Shown here piece by piece: positions 24,359-32,251 of a DNA stretch of 34,758 bases (within the stretch, counting starts at the first letter, position 1; the number at the start of each line of letters is the position of its first letter). Position numbers and translations under genes: made by a program. Below the pieces are notes generated by a model. It searched no databases. It was not told where the DNA came from and saw only the letters and a program-made list of their open reading frames with translations. This DNA comes from Paenibacillus sedimenti (GTDB lineage: Bacteria; Bacillota; Bacilli; Paenibacillales; NBRC-103111): positions 1 to 34,758 of the forward strand of contig NZ_JACVVD010000024.1 of NCBI RefSeq assembly GCF_014534655.1, given 5' to 3'.

Positions 24359-24811
24359 ATGATATTAAGGAGAATTAGCAAGGACCTGCTTATTGAATCA
24401 CCTTATGAAGAGTGGAATGCTTTTATTGATTTAATAGCTATGGAGGAGTATGAGGACCTCAATCAGATACAAAGGATTGCCCATCTATGCTTCTGGTATG
24501 ATTCGGAAGTTCAGAACGGGGGACATATTCAATATTTTGAAAACAAAGGCACGGAGAAAGTTAATGAAACAATAAATGCTCTCAAATCTTTAGGTGCATC
24601 TAAACAAGCGGATATCTTGGGTGAAGCCTATAGACAGTATTCATTAAAAATTAGAAAAACAATAAATACCGTTTTGGGTTTTGTAATGGCATCAAGAGAG
24701 GGAGAGTATGAACGATTCGACAATCAATATTATGATTGTGAACCGAATGTAACTGAGTTGTTAGAGAAATATTTTGTTGCAAATAAAGAACATTTTGTTG
24801 AGTTGGTTTGA
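24359..24811 (+). CDS. DUF4375-like (DMP19) protein
   Basis: 150 residues from ATG 24359, preceded by TTAGGTGG. LCFWYDSEVQNGGHIQYFEN (~43-62) is the core motif of the DMP19/DUF4375 group (W/Y-D-x-EV-x-NGG-x-x-QYF), small soluble helical proteins in many bacteria with unknown function. Alone in its cassette. The stop lies 12 bp before the next left box. Confidence 0.82.
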   Translation: MILRRISKDLLIESPYEEWNAFIDLIAMEEYEDLNQIQRIAHLCFWYDSEVQNGGHIQYFENKGTEKVNETINALKSLGASKQADILGEAYRQYSLKIRKTINTVLGFVMASREGEYERFDNQYYDCEPNVTELLEKYFVANKEHFVELV

Positions 24812-24819
24812 AGTTACGA

Positions 24820-24906
24820 TTAACTCGGATAACGATAGCTCAATAAAGACACAACGGCAGCCGGTCAGTACGATCGACTGCCTCATTGCACTATTCCAGC
24901 TAATAG
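24820..24906 (+). repeat. Cassette repeat 19, complete with degenerate right box
   Basis: TTAACTCGGATAACGATAGC left box, hairpin GGCAGCCG...CGACTGCC (24856-24883), right box degraded to CACTATTCCAGCTAATAG. Confidence 0.75.
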
Positions 24907-25026
24907 CTTGTCAATATTTAATTATTAATGGCCACATCACGAGGTGGTATACTTAAAAAAGGGCATGGTAAAGAACCGTCCTACATGGCACGGAAAGATA
25001 TTCCATATATTTCTATTCCATGCTTA

Positions 25027-25405
25027 TTACTCTAACCGGAACGCTTCCTTAGTAGTCAAGATGGCAAAAATCCAGTGGATGAGTTTATTCACACAAGCAA
25101 TTATTGCTACTTTGAACAGCTTTCCTTCAGCACGCTTCTTATCATAATAAGCTCTTAGTTTTTTATTTCTATTACTACGAATGCCACACCGTACTGCCTG
25201 ATATAGGGCTGTACGAAGCCTCCTGGAGCCGTGCTTAGTTATTTTATTTATGGTCGCTGTAAACTTGCCTGAAGAAAAAACACTTGGATCTACACCAGCA
25301 AAGGCCACCAGTTTCTTTGCGTGATCGAACCGATCGATTTCCCCGATCTCAGCTAAAATTGTTGCAGCAATTTTAGTGCCGATCCCAGAAGTATTGAAAT
25401 TGAAA
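25027..25405 (-). pseudogene. IS110-family transposase, C-terminal fragment
   Basis: The minus strand reads TSGIGTKIAATILAEIGEID, AKKLVAFAGVDPSVFSSG, then HGSRRLRTALYQAVRCGIRS and to the stop FRLE. This is the Transposase_20 region of IS110, with its Ser in SVFSSG. The N-terminal DEDD domain is missing. It is in the same orientation as the N-terminal IS110 remnant at 11.6 kb but 13 kb away. Confidence 0.85.
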
Positions 25406-25456
25406 ATAGCAAGTTTTCACATGCAATTGAAGTTCTGGTTAAGTAAGATGACCATT

Positions 25457-25482
25457 ACGTTAACGGGAAACGATAGTTGAAA
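25457..25482 (+). repeat. Cassette repeat 20, left box; last copy of the array
   Basis: ACGTTAACGGGAAACGATAG then TTGAA. The hairpin and right box are replaced by a transposon-type end (25491-25538). No further copy is found to the end of the window. Confidence 0.72.
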
Positions 25483-25490
25483 CGGATGCC

Positions 25491-25538
25491 GATAAGAAGT
25501 TCTTGTCATTTATGGGATAAAGTTCTTGTCATCCGACA
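25491..25538 (-). mobile_element. Isolated Tn7-family-like transposon end (right orientation)
   Basis: Two AAGTTCTTGTC sites (25497-25507 and 25520-25530) and a terminal ATCCGACA at 25538. Its reverse complement, TGTCGGATGACAAGAACTTT, parallels the ends at 14069 and 19413. Confidence 0.6.
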
Positions 25539-25604
25539 TATGTATAGCGACATTAAAGTGGTATCATTGTTTTCCTAGATTTATCAAGGGTTTTCAGACT
25601 TTAT

Positions 25605-25648
25605 GGGAGTAGTTTATTGTCATTATTTAATGACAATAAACTACTCCC
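25605..25648. repeat. 44 bp perfect palindrome at the transposon end
   Basis: Arms of 21 bp (GGGAGTAGTTTATTGTCATT + A, and its complement) around a 2 nt TT centre. Each arm is one TnsB-like site (TGACAATAAACTACTCCC), arranged head to head. Confidence 0.9.
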
Positions 25649-25736
25649 TTTCTACGTTAATGACAATAAAATAGTACCATTAACCGTAGCGGAGAAAATC
25701 TGCACGGTAGCGTTAAGTGACAATAAACTAGTCCCA
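25618..25736 (+). mobile_element. tnsA-proximal end of the Tn7-like transposon with TnsB-type sites
   Basis: A candidate tip TGTCATT at 25618 is followed by three direct sites: ATGACAATAAACTACTCCC (25630), ATGACAATAAAATAGTACCA (25660) and AGTGACAATAAACTAGTCCC (25716). Spacing is ~30 and ~57 bp. Tn7-like ends consist of several ~20 bp TnsB sites in one orientation, starting TGT. The exact tip is inferred; the palindrome leaves it ambiguous. Confidence 0.7.
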
Positions 25737-25843
25737 TTTGCAAGATTTCAATAGTGAAGTATTGTTATAATCTTTTAAACTATTATTTCTTATTCTTTTT
25801 CCCCAAATTTCTACAAGAAATTTCATAAAAATAGAAGGATTTT

Positions 25844-26572
25844 ATGAAAAATAGTAGAAATTCAATGTATTCAGAATATTCATGTAAATTGTACAAGAAT
25901 AATGTTGTTGAGGAGAAATATATGTACACTCCTGTAGTAAAAGAAAATCTCGGAAGCAATAGGTGGCATGTATACAGTAAAAAGATTAAAAGAGAAGTTC
26001 GTTTGAAAGGTGACTTAGAATATGATCATTGGGTTTTAATTGAAACAAATCCAATGGTTTTAGATTTTTGTGAAAAACCTAAACAAATCATTTATATAGT
26101 CAATGGTAAACCCATTAAATCCGTTTTTGATATGTGGATCAAGTGGAAAGGTGGGAATGAGGAATTTGTTGCTGTTAACTATTCATATGAAATTGATTCT
26201 ACTCATAAGAGAAAAAAAGACAGTGCAATAGAGAAAGTCAATGCTCAAAGAATGTGGTGTTATGAGCATGATTTTGCCTACAGTGTAAACCGAGAAAACG
26301 AGATAAGGAAAAATCTAATATTGCTTGAGAATAAAAAAATACTATTGCCATATATGGGGCAAGCCATAAACTCTGAAATAGAAATTGTTGATGCAATTAA
26401 AAATAAAATTGACAACGGGTGTACAAGAATAAATCAAATAGAACAAGAACTAACCAAATACCACAAAACAAAAATAAGAAGAATTGCTTATTTATTAATT
26501 GTTGAGGGAATCTTGGAAAGTAATATTGATCGTTACCCAATCGGTCATAATACGGAGGTCTATATAAAATGA
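25844..26572 (+). CDS. tnsA: TnsA-like endonuclease with altered active site
   Basis: 242 residues. In Tn7, TnsA cleaves the 5' strands at the element ends so that TnsB and TnsA together excise it. The restriction-endonuclease-like domain is visible: GDLEYDHWVLIETNP (E59), then SVFDMWIKW (D96). The third active-site block, Q/E-V-K in Tn7 (K132 of E. coli TnsA), reads V-A-V-N-Y-S here, so Asn112 stands in the Lys position and Ala110 in the Gln/Glu position. The C-terminal ~80 residues form a winged-helix-like region. ATG 25844 follows AGAAGGA; ATG 25922 behind GAGGAG is an alternative that keeps the domain. The stop overlaps tnsB by ATGA, so the two are translationally coupled. Confidence 0.85.
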   Translation: MKNSRNSMYSEYSCKLYKNNVVEEKYMYTPVVKENLGSNRWHVYSKKIKREVRLKGDLEYDHWVLIETNPMVLDFCEKPKQIIYIVNGKPIKSVFDMWIKWKGGNEEFVAVNYSYEIDSTHKRKKDSAIEKVNAQRMWCYEHDFAYSVNRENEIRKNLILLENKKILLPYMGQAINSEIEIVDAIKNKIDNGCTRINQIEQELTKYHKTKIRRIAYLLIVEGILESNIDRYPIGHNTEVYIK

Positions 26573-28530
26573 AAAGAAAACGCCTACTTGAAGATTTGAA
26601 AGTTGATGAGAAGAATTTAGACCCGGATTTCTGGCCGAGTGTAAATAAAACATTACTTTCCAAAGAAGACTTGCAGATATTTGAAAAAAGAGAGACAGCC
26701 GTAATTATGTATTTACGAGGAATGAAGAACAGTAAAATATTTGATGAAACTCAAATTATTGCAAAGGAGTTAAGAAGATTTATTCGTAGGTGTTTAGACG
26801 TGGATGAAAGTGGGCTTATATGGGGCTTTCGAGCTTTAATTCCAAAAAAACGATTAGCAGACTACAACAGAAAGGCGTCTACTAAAATCGATCTAACTCC
26901 AGATGCAAGAACTTCTGGTTTGAACGGAGCTTTTTCTAAATTACTTGATAACTATCCAGATATTAAAGAAAAAATTGATAAAGCGTTTTTGCAACGGAGA
27001 ATAAAGATCGATGAAGTTCCTATCGTACAAGGTAACTTAGTACATCGTTATTTTGTTGGTTTGTGTACAAAGTCAGGGATCGGCATACATGATTATCCTT
27101 TTAATACTAAGGATAAAGCTAAAAGATCACTTTATAGATATTTAGAAAAACTCCAAGAAGAACATTTTGGAGAAGCTGCTAAAAAATATGGTAATGAAGC
27201 ATCACGACGTGCTAGATTATTGCATATCGATGAAGAAATCCAACAACCAATGATTATTAGACCCTATCAGAGGGTACAGTTAGACGGTCATCGTATTGAT
27301 GCAATATTCACTATTACATATACAACGCCTGAAGGTGATACAATAACGGAAATTTTAGACCGACTATGGTTATTAGTTATCGTTGATGAAGCTACACGTA
27401 CAATTCTAGGCAAGCACATAAGTCTTAGCAAAGAATATAATTCAGATGATGTACTTTTATGTGTCAAAGACGCCGTTGTCCCTCATAAGAAAAGAGAGTT
27501 AACAATATCTGGTCTTAAATATTTAGAAAAAGGAGGCTTTCCTTCCTCAGAAATCCCAGAAGCTGAATGGGGGTTATGGGAAGAATTAAGTTTCGATAAT
27601 GGAAAAGCAAATCTTGCAAAAATGGTAAAAGATAGATTACATCATATTGTTGAGTGTAGAGTTAATCCCGGTCCTGTAGGGTTTCCGGAGAAGAGGGGAA
27701 TAATAGAGAGACTTTTTAGAACACTTGAAGATCGTGGTTATCACAAAATGGTTAATACGACTGGGAGCAATCCATCTGACCCGCTAAGGAAAGACCCGGA
27801 AAAGCAGGCTAAAAAATTCAACATTTCAATCGAAGAATTAGAAGAAATCACTGAAGTAATTATCTCAGACTATAACGGTATACCCCATGGTGGAATTAAT
27901 AATTTTGCCCCACTTGATTTGATGAAACAGAGAATAGAAAGAGGCATGGAACCACGCGTTATGGACCCTGATAAGAGAAAAGAAGCTGCCTTCCTCACCT
28001 TACAGACGACACGCACTGTTCAAGGAAACGTAAAGCAAGGTAAACGACCTTTGATTCATTTTTATGGTGTTGACTATCGTAGTGAAGTCCTATCTAGATC
28101 TCCAGCATTGATCGGTTCTGAGCTTACCTTAGTTGTTAACGTGGAGGATCTTCGAGCTATTCGAGTGTTTATAAATGATGGAAGTGATTTGGGATATTTA
28201 ACAGCTGGAGGTCATTGGGGGATTACTCCTCATACACTTAGAGACCGAAAAGCAATACTTAAACTCAAAGAGAAGCGGGAGATTTTCTTTTCCCAATATG
28301 ATGACCCAATGCTTATTTTTCGTGAACATCTTAAAAATAAAGCAAAAACAAATAAATCTGCTCGTAACCGATTGGCTCAATTAAATCGAAAATTAGATCA
28401 ATTAGTAAAAGAAAATGAGTCCGTAACTCAAAATAATAGTTATAATCAGACTTTAAACAAAGAACTATCATCGCATCGGACATCTGAAGAGGTAAAATCA
28501 AAGAAAGTATTAAGAACGATATTTCATTAA
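26569..28530 (+). CDS. tnsB: TnsB-like DDE transposase
   Basis: 653 residues. Integrase-fold (rve) transposase that binds the element ends and joins 3' ends to target. The DDE triad is visible: D239 in QLDGH, D343 in LSFDNGKAN, E380 in RGIIERLFRTLE. N-terminal helical DNA-binding domains occupy the first ~230 residues, a Mu-type C-terminal beta barrel (KRPLIHFYGVDYRSEVLS) about 480-540, and a Lys-rich coiled tail near 575-653 probably contacts TnsC. It overlaps tnsA by 4 bases. Length is normal for TnsB. AT-rich like the rest of the element. Confidence 0.95.
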   Translation: MKRKRLLEDLKVDEKNLDPDFWPSVNKTLLSKEDLQIFEKRETAVIMYLRGMKNSKIFDETQIIAKELRRFIRRCLDVDESGLIWGFRALIPKKRLADYNRKASTKIDLTPDARTSGLNGAFSKLLDNYPDIKEKIDKAFLQRRIKIDEVPIVQGNLVHRYFVGLCTKSGIGIHDYPFNTKDKAKRSLYRYLEKLQEEHFGEAAKKYGNEASRRARLLHIDEEIQQPMIIRPYQRVQLDGHRIDAIFTITYTTPEGDTITEILDRLWLLVIVDEATRTILGKHISLSKEYNSDDVLLCVKDAVVPHKKRELTISGLKYLEKGGFPSSEIPEAEWGLWEELSFDNGKANLAKMVKDRLHHIVECRVNPGPVGFPEKRGIIERLFRTLEDRGYHKMVNTTGSNPSDPLRKDPEKQAKKFNISIEELEEITEVIISDYNGIPHGGINNFAPLDLMKQRIERGMEPRVMDPDKRKEAAFLTLQTTRTVQGNVKQGKRPLIHFYGVDYRSEVLSRSPALIGSELTLVVNVEDLRAIRVFINDGSDLGYLTAGGHWGITPHTLRDRKAILKLKEKREIFFSQYDDPMLIFREHLKNKAKTNKSARNRLAQLNRKLDQLVKENESVTQNNSYNQTLNKELSSHRTSEEVKSKKVLRTIFH

Positions 28531-28551
28531 TGACAATGGTGGTGAAAAAGA

Positions 28552-29538
28552 ATGGAATTTCTTGTTGATGAATACGAACGTCCCTATGTACCTACAGGTA
28601 ATCATCCAATTGAAGAAAGAAGGTATACTATAGGGACAGATGAGATATCTAATATGTACGATGAAATAAAACAATGGATTGAAAACAGAGCACCAGGTGG
28701 GATGGCATACGGAAGACCTAGATTAGGGAAAACATATGCCGTTAGATATCTAAAGCATGCTTTACCATATGATTTCGGAATAAACTTACCAATCTTTCAT
28801 TACAGTTGTGAACAAGGTAAGAAGCAAGCCAATGATAATAAATTTTATGAGGATTTATTAGTCGCTGTTGGTCATGGATTACCTTTTTCAGGTAAAGTTC
28901 CTATGAAAAGCGATCGACTTGTAAAATATTTTATTGAGAAAGCTCAAAGTTCAGGAACAAACCGCATTTTACTTTTTATTGATGATGCTCAAAGTCTATT
29001 AGAGTTAGAATACAAAATATTAATGGACATTTATAATAGACTTGAATTAGCTGGTGTAAGTTTAACTACCATTTTAGTTGGACAAGAGGAGTTAGTTCAT
29101 CAGCGTACAGCTTTTTTAGCTACTAAAAAAGCACAAATCGTTGGAAGATTTATGGTACACGAATATAAATTTTCTGGTCTAAAAACGTTGTCTGAATTAC
29201 AAACTTTACTCGATGGTTACGATCTAATTTCGGAATTTCCTATTGGAAGTGGATGGTCTCCTACTAGGTACTTTTTCCCTCAAGCGTATATAAATGGGTT
29301 CAGATTGAAAACATACTCAGAAGATTTGCTCAATACCTTTAAAGAGATGAGAACAGAAGCCGGATTACATAAAAATTTGGAGATTCCCATGCAATACCTT
29401 ACATTAACAATTGAATATGTATTAAAAAAGTTTGGGATTAACGGATTAGATCAGGATTTTTTAACCAAAGTAAACTGGATTGAGGCGATTCGTAAGTCCG
29501 GATATATTGAAAATGAAGTTCTTATGGAAATGTTGTAG
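28552..29538 (+). CDS. tnsC: TnsC-like AAA+ transposition regulator
   Basis: 328 residues. Walker A is GRPRLGKT (54-61), with the P-R-x-GKT form typical of TnsC/TniB-type ATPases, and Walker B is ILLFIDDAQ (139-147), with LVGQEEL as sensor-I-like. TnsC polymerises on DNA with ATP and links the target selector to TnsAB. It is shorter than E. coli TnsC (555 residues) and nearer to the compact TnsC of other Tn7-like elements. ATG 28552 follows GGTGGTG, 21 bp after tnsB. Confidence 0.93.
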   Translation: MEFLVDEYERPYVPTGNHPIEERRYTIGTDEISNMYDEIKQWIENRAPGGMAYGRPRLGKTYAVRYLKHALPYDFGINLPIFHYSCEQGKKQANDNKFYEDLLVAVGHGLPFSGKVPMKSDRLVKYFIEKAQSSGTNRILLFIDDAQSLLELEYKILMDIYNRLELAGVSLTTILVGQEELVHQRTAFLATKKAQIVGRFMVHEYKFSGLKTLSELQTLLDGYDLISEFPIGSGWSPTRYFFPQAYINGFRLKTYSEDLLNTFKEMRTEAGLHKNLEIPMQYLTLTIEYVLKKFGINGLDQDFLTKVNWIEAIRKSGYIENEVLMEML

Positions 29539-29544
29539 AAAAAT

Positions 29545-31143
29545 TTGGATGTGAAATTGATGATTGATAATACTTCAACTAATGAAACCTTAAGGAAATA
29601 TTCATGGAATCCTAATTGGATTCAAAATTTTGAATCGTCTTGGAGTAAAATTGAGAAATTTAAGTTTGCTAATAGTGCAAGCACTTGGGACTTCATGCAA
29701 TTATTTAGTAAAGAAGACACTAGGAAAAAAAAGAATATAATTGGAAACTCACATCGAGATCTATACAACGCATCTGGTCTAGATGACGATAAAATAAAAA
29801 ATGAATTGCAAATAAGTATAGCTCAAAAAAGTACAGAAAATTTGCGACAATTTTTAAGCATGTTTAAAAATTCATTAATTAATAAACATTCAAATGATTT
29901 AAACTTTGCTTTATTAAGAGACTATTTATGCTACTGTCAGCAGTGTTTACAAAATGGTTACCATAGTGTTTTGCATCAATTAAAGTTTGTAAATAAATGT
30001 CCGTTTCATCTCAGTCCACTAATAAGAAATTGTACTGTATGTGAAAAACCAATTCCTTATAATTTGCTTATTAAAAAGACTGCAGGGCCATATTCTTGTG
30101 AATGTGGAAATGTATTAATTTCGTGGAAACCAGAAATATTCATTTCAGAATGGAAAAGACACAATTCCGAAATAAGAGATAGCTTAATTTTGGAGTGGCT
30201 TTCTATGAATGATTTGCAAATAAAAAGGTTAGAAAATACGTATTTTTTTGATTTAGTTGATATTGATCAGATTAGTGATAGTATGCAATTTTTATTAAAG
30301 GTTTCAAACCCTCAATACCAATATAATAATATTTGCTCATCAAAAAGCACATTATCTATTCAACAATTAGAATCTTTAAACTCTAAAGTGTACGATTCTA
30401 AATCTTGGAGAGAAGTGAATAATGTATACGATCTTTTCTCTGGTTACAGAGATCTTGAAACAAGGGCTATTGAACAAGAAATTAGCAAATCCGCATATAA
30501 AATCATTCATTCTGTTGAAAAAAATCTTAAAAAAAGCATTTTAAAGAATCATAAAACATGCATTCATCGACTAGTTAGAGTTTCAAAGGAAGACAATAAA
30601 TCACTTCCGCCATTATGCCCATATGCTTTTGCATTTGTATTTTGGAAAATGTCAATGCATAAGATTCCTAATTATTATAATGTAGATCATCCTACACATA
30701 GAATGGAACGTTTAAATGTTCTTGAGTTTGGAAGCGATGAAGATGAAATCTTTATTAGAAAAATACTTAATGTATTACTAAATAGATATCCAATTACGCA
30801 TCCAAACAGATTTTCTCATATTAAGTGGTCATTAAATCATGTTATAGCTCGTTTAGCTTATGGACATTTTAAAAACTGGTTACGAACTTCTGTAGAATAT
30901 GCACCAAAACAAAAAAATCCAAGAAATATTGATTTTAAATATGATTCGAATGACTTTTTTGTTATGGTCTTTCCTGAAAATGAAAATGACCCCATTGAAT
31001 TTCACTCACCAAAAGAAAAAGTTGATACAAATTGGATGAACTCATTAGAATGTCCATATCATTCAGTTAAATTAAGAAGAAAGAAAAAATCAGAAGAATC
31101 ATATCATCCAATGTTAATAGCAATTAATAATTTAAAAAAGTAG
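29545..31143 (+). CDS. tniQ: TniQ/TnsD-family target selector
   Basis: About 530 residues. The N-terminal TniQ region is followed by a zinc-binding cluster: CYCQQC (C131, C134), CPFH (C152, H155), CTVC (C163, C166) and CECG (C185, C187), the signature of TniQ/TnsD. The ~340 residue C-terminal part is large enough for sequence-specific DNA recognition as in TnsD, so it may direct insertion to one site. The start is uncertain: TTG 29545, GTG 29551, or ATG 29560 (best spaced from TTGGATG). Only one TniQ-type gene is present, and no CRISPR or Cas gene accompanies it. Seven bases after tnsC. Confidence 0.88.
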   Translation: MDVKLMIDNTSTNETLRKYSWNPNWIQNFESSWSKIEKFKFANSASTWDFMQLFSKEDTRKKKNIIGNSHRDLYNASGLDDDKIKNELQISIAQKSTENLRQFLSMFKNSLINKHSNDLNFALLRDYLCYCQQCLQNGYHSVLHQLKFVNKCPFHLSPLIRNCTVCEKPIPYNLLIKKTAGPYSCECGNVLISWKPEIFISEWKRHNSEIRDSLILEWLSMNDLQIKRLENTYFFDLVDIDQISDSMQFLLKVSNPQYQYNNICSSKSTLSIQQLESLNSKVYDSKSWREVNNVYDLFSGYRDLETRAIEQEISKSAYKIIHSVEKNLKKSILKNHKTCIHRLVRVSKEDNKSLPPLCPYAFAFVFWKMSMHKIPNYYNVDHPTHRMERLNVLEFGSDEDEIFIRKILNVLLNRYPITHPNRFSHIKWSLNHVIARLAYGHFKNWLRTSVEYAPKQKNPRNIDFKYDSNDFFVMVFPENENDPIEFHSPKEKVDTNWMNSLECPYHSVKLRRKKKSEESYHPMLIAINNLKK

Positions 31144-31170
31144 TATATCAGGATCTGTTTTTATCTTTAC

Positions 31171-31512
31171 ATGTTTAGCCTTTGTATTTTTTTTAATGTA
31201 TCTGGAAATCACTTTGAAAAGTTGCTTACGGGATTAGTTGTAACATCTTCAGCATTTAACAAAAACGGTGAATTTTTTATACCGACGGCAAATTCTAAGA
31301 CGATGTTTCAATTCAATCTAAGCAGTAAAGAAAAGAAAGAAATCAAACTACCTACCTTGGATAAAGAAGATACCATTTCTTATATTGCTCAAAATCCTAC
31401 TGACACGAGTGGAATTATATTGGCAACTTTCAAAAAAGATATATATATTAGCGAAGATATAGGAGCGAAATGGCCCCAAATTGCTGACAAGGGCAATGGA
31501 ATATCGAAATAA
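31171..31512 (+). pseudogene. BNR/F510_1955-type beta-propeller protein, C-terminal fragment
   Basis: About 113 residues: TGLVVTSSAFNKNGEFFIPT (~22-41), then LPTLDKEDTISYIAQNPTDT, then ILATFKKDIYISEDIGAKWP. The last part is a classical BNR (S-x-D-x-G-x-x-W) blade. It looks like the C-terminal end of a secreted F510_1955-type propeller lipoprotein; no signal peptide or first blades. It follows tniQ by 27 bp. Confidence 0.55.
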
Positions 31513-31570
31513 TATGAGGCTTTTCAGGCTGTTGTTGCATTGTTTTTTTGTCTCACCAATTTAGCCAAAA

Positions 31571-31602
31571 AGAATTCCCCGCCCTTATCGGTGGGGAATT
31601 CT
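31571..31602. terminator. Hairpin terminator
   Basis: Perfect 10 bp stem AGAATTCCCC (31571-31580) / GGGGAATTCT (31593-31602). The T-run lies on the minus-strand side, so it would end transcripts from the XRE gene. Confidence 0.7.
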
Positions 31603-31670
31603 CATAATGAAAGGGTTTCTATCATGCTGCCATTGCAAAGGCACGGCTTTCTCTTGCACAATATCCTAAA

Positions 31671-31699
31671 GGACTAAGTCATTTGACTTAGCCTTTTTC
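31671..31699 (+). terminator. Hairpin terminator, plus orientation
   Basis: CTAAGTC-attt-GACTTAG stem followed by CCTTTTT. It would stop transcription coming from the tns operon. Confidence 0.6.
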
Positions 31700-31758
31700 T
31701 GTGATACGAAGTGAGGTAAGTGGATACGAAGGTATTAGGATGTAACAAAAAAAATCAC

Positions 31759-32112
31759 TCACTTATTTTCAATGGAATTAAAAATCTCTTTTGTTACTGT
31801 ATGTATCATCTTTACATCTTTGACACTTTTCGTTTTTAAATAATTGTGATGAATCTCGAGAGCAGCCTCTAATTCAATTTCATTAGAGCTGAGGCTAAGT
31901 TCACGGTAATCAAATAAATCCCCTGGTCTAATTTCTAAAGCATTCATGATCTTCTCTAAGGACTCGAGTGAAATATTTCTAACTCCTCTTTCAACGTCTC
32001 CTAAGTATGTGTATTTAATTTGTGCCTTTTCACTTAATTCTTCTTGGGTAAGCCCTTTGTTTTTACGAAGTTCTTTTATTTTTTCACCGACTAATTGTTT
32101 TAAATACGTCAT
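31759..32112 (-). CDS. XRE-family transcriptional regulator
   Basis: 117 residues from ATG 32112, behind GAGGTGG. The HTH region is VGEKIKELRKNKGLTQEELS (~8-27) then EKAQIKYTYLGDVERGVRNI. The C-terminal ~45 residues are helical and probably dimerise the protein. It is divergent from the DUF6042-like/DndB-like operon across a perfect inverted repeat, so it probably represses both directions. Similar small regulators control restriction-modification and other defence modules. Confidence 0.9.
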   Translation of the reverse strand: MTYLKQLVGEKIKELRKNKGLTQEELSEKAQIKYTYLGDVERGVRNISLESLEKIMNALEIRPGDLFDYRELSLSSNEIELEAALEIHHNYLKTKSVKDVKMIHTVTKEIFNSIENK

Positions 32113-32163
32113 CAAACCACCTCATTATCAGAGTAGGCAAGAACCTCTTGTTAATAAACCCCA

Positions 32164-32198
32164 TTATAAGTTATATATATTGAAAATATAACTTATAA
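32164..32198. promoter_or_regulatory. Operator of the XRE regulator, within divergent promoters
   Basis: Perfect 13 bp inverted repeat TTATAAGTTATAT (32164-32176) / ATATAACTTATAA (32186-32198) with a 9 bp spacer. The left arm covers a minus-strand TATAAT (32163-32168), the -10 of the XRE gene. Confidence 0.85.
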
Positions 32199-32208
32199 GT
32201 GGTATATT
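32180..32208 (+). promoter_or_regulatory. Promoter of the DUF6042-like/DndB-like operon
   Basis: TTGAAA (32180-32185), 17 bp, TATATT (32203-32208). The right operator arm fills the space between -35 and -10, as expected for direct repression. Confidence 0.7.
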
Positions 32209-32251
32209 ATTTGTGCGAAAAGTATTAAAAGAATTGGGGTGATGTCCAAAT

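Noticed and set aside
939..24883. Reading the repeat hairpins as ordinary terminators only
   Set aside because: Many do have T-runs and may terminate transcripts, but conserved flanking boxes on both sides and copies with no T-run (18269, 24856) are not explained by terminator function alone.
14069..25538. A single composite transposon bounded by the 14069 and 25538 ends
   Set aside because: The flanking 5 bp (GGGAG and TATGT) do not match as a target duplication, and the 19413 end is a better sequence partner for 25538.
25487..25740. CRISPR-like short repeats (GACAAGAACTT, TGACAATAAA)
   Set aside because: Repeats are unevenly spaced, occur in both orientations and match transposase-binding sites; there are no regular spacers and no Cas genes, so the element is not CRISPR-associated within this window.
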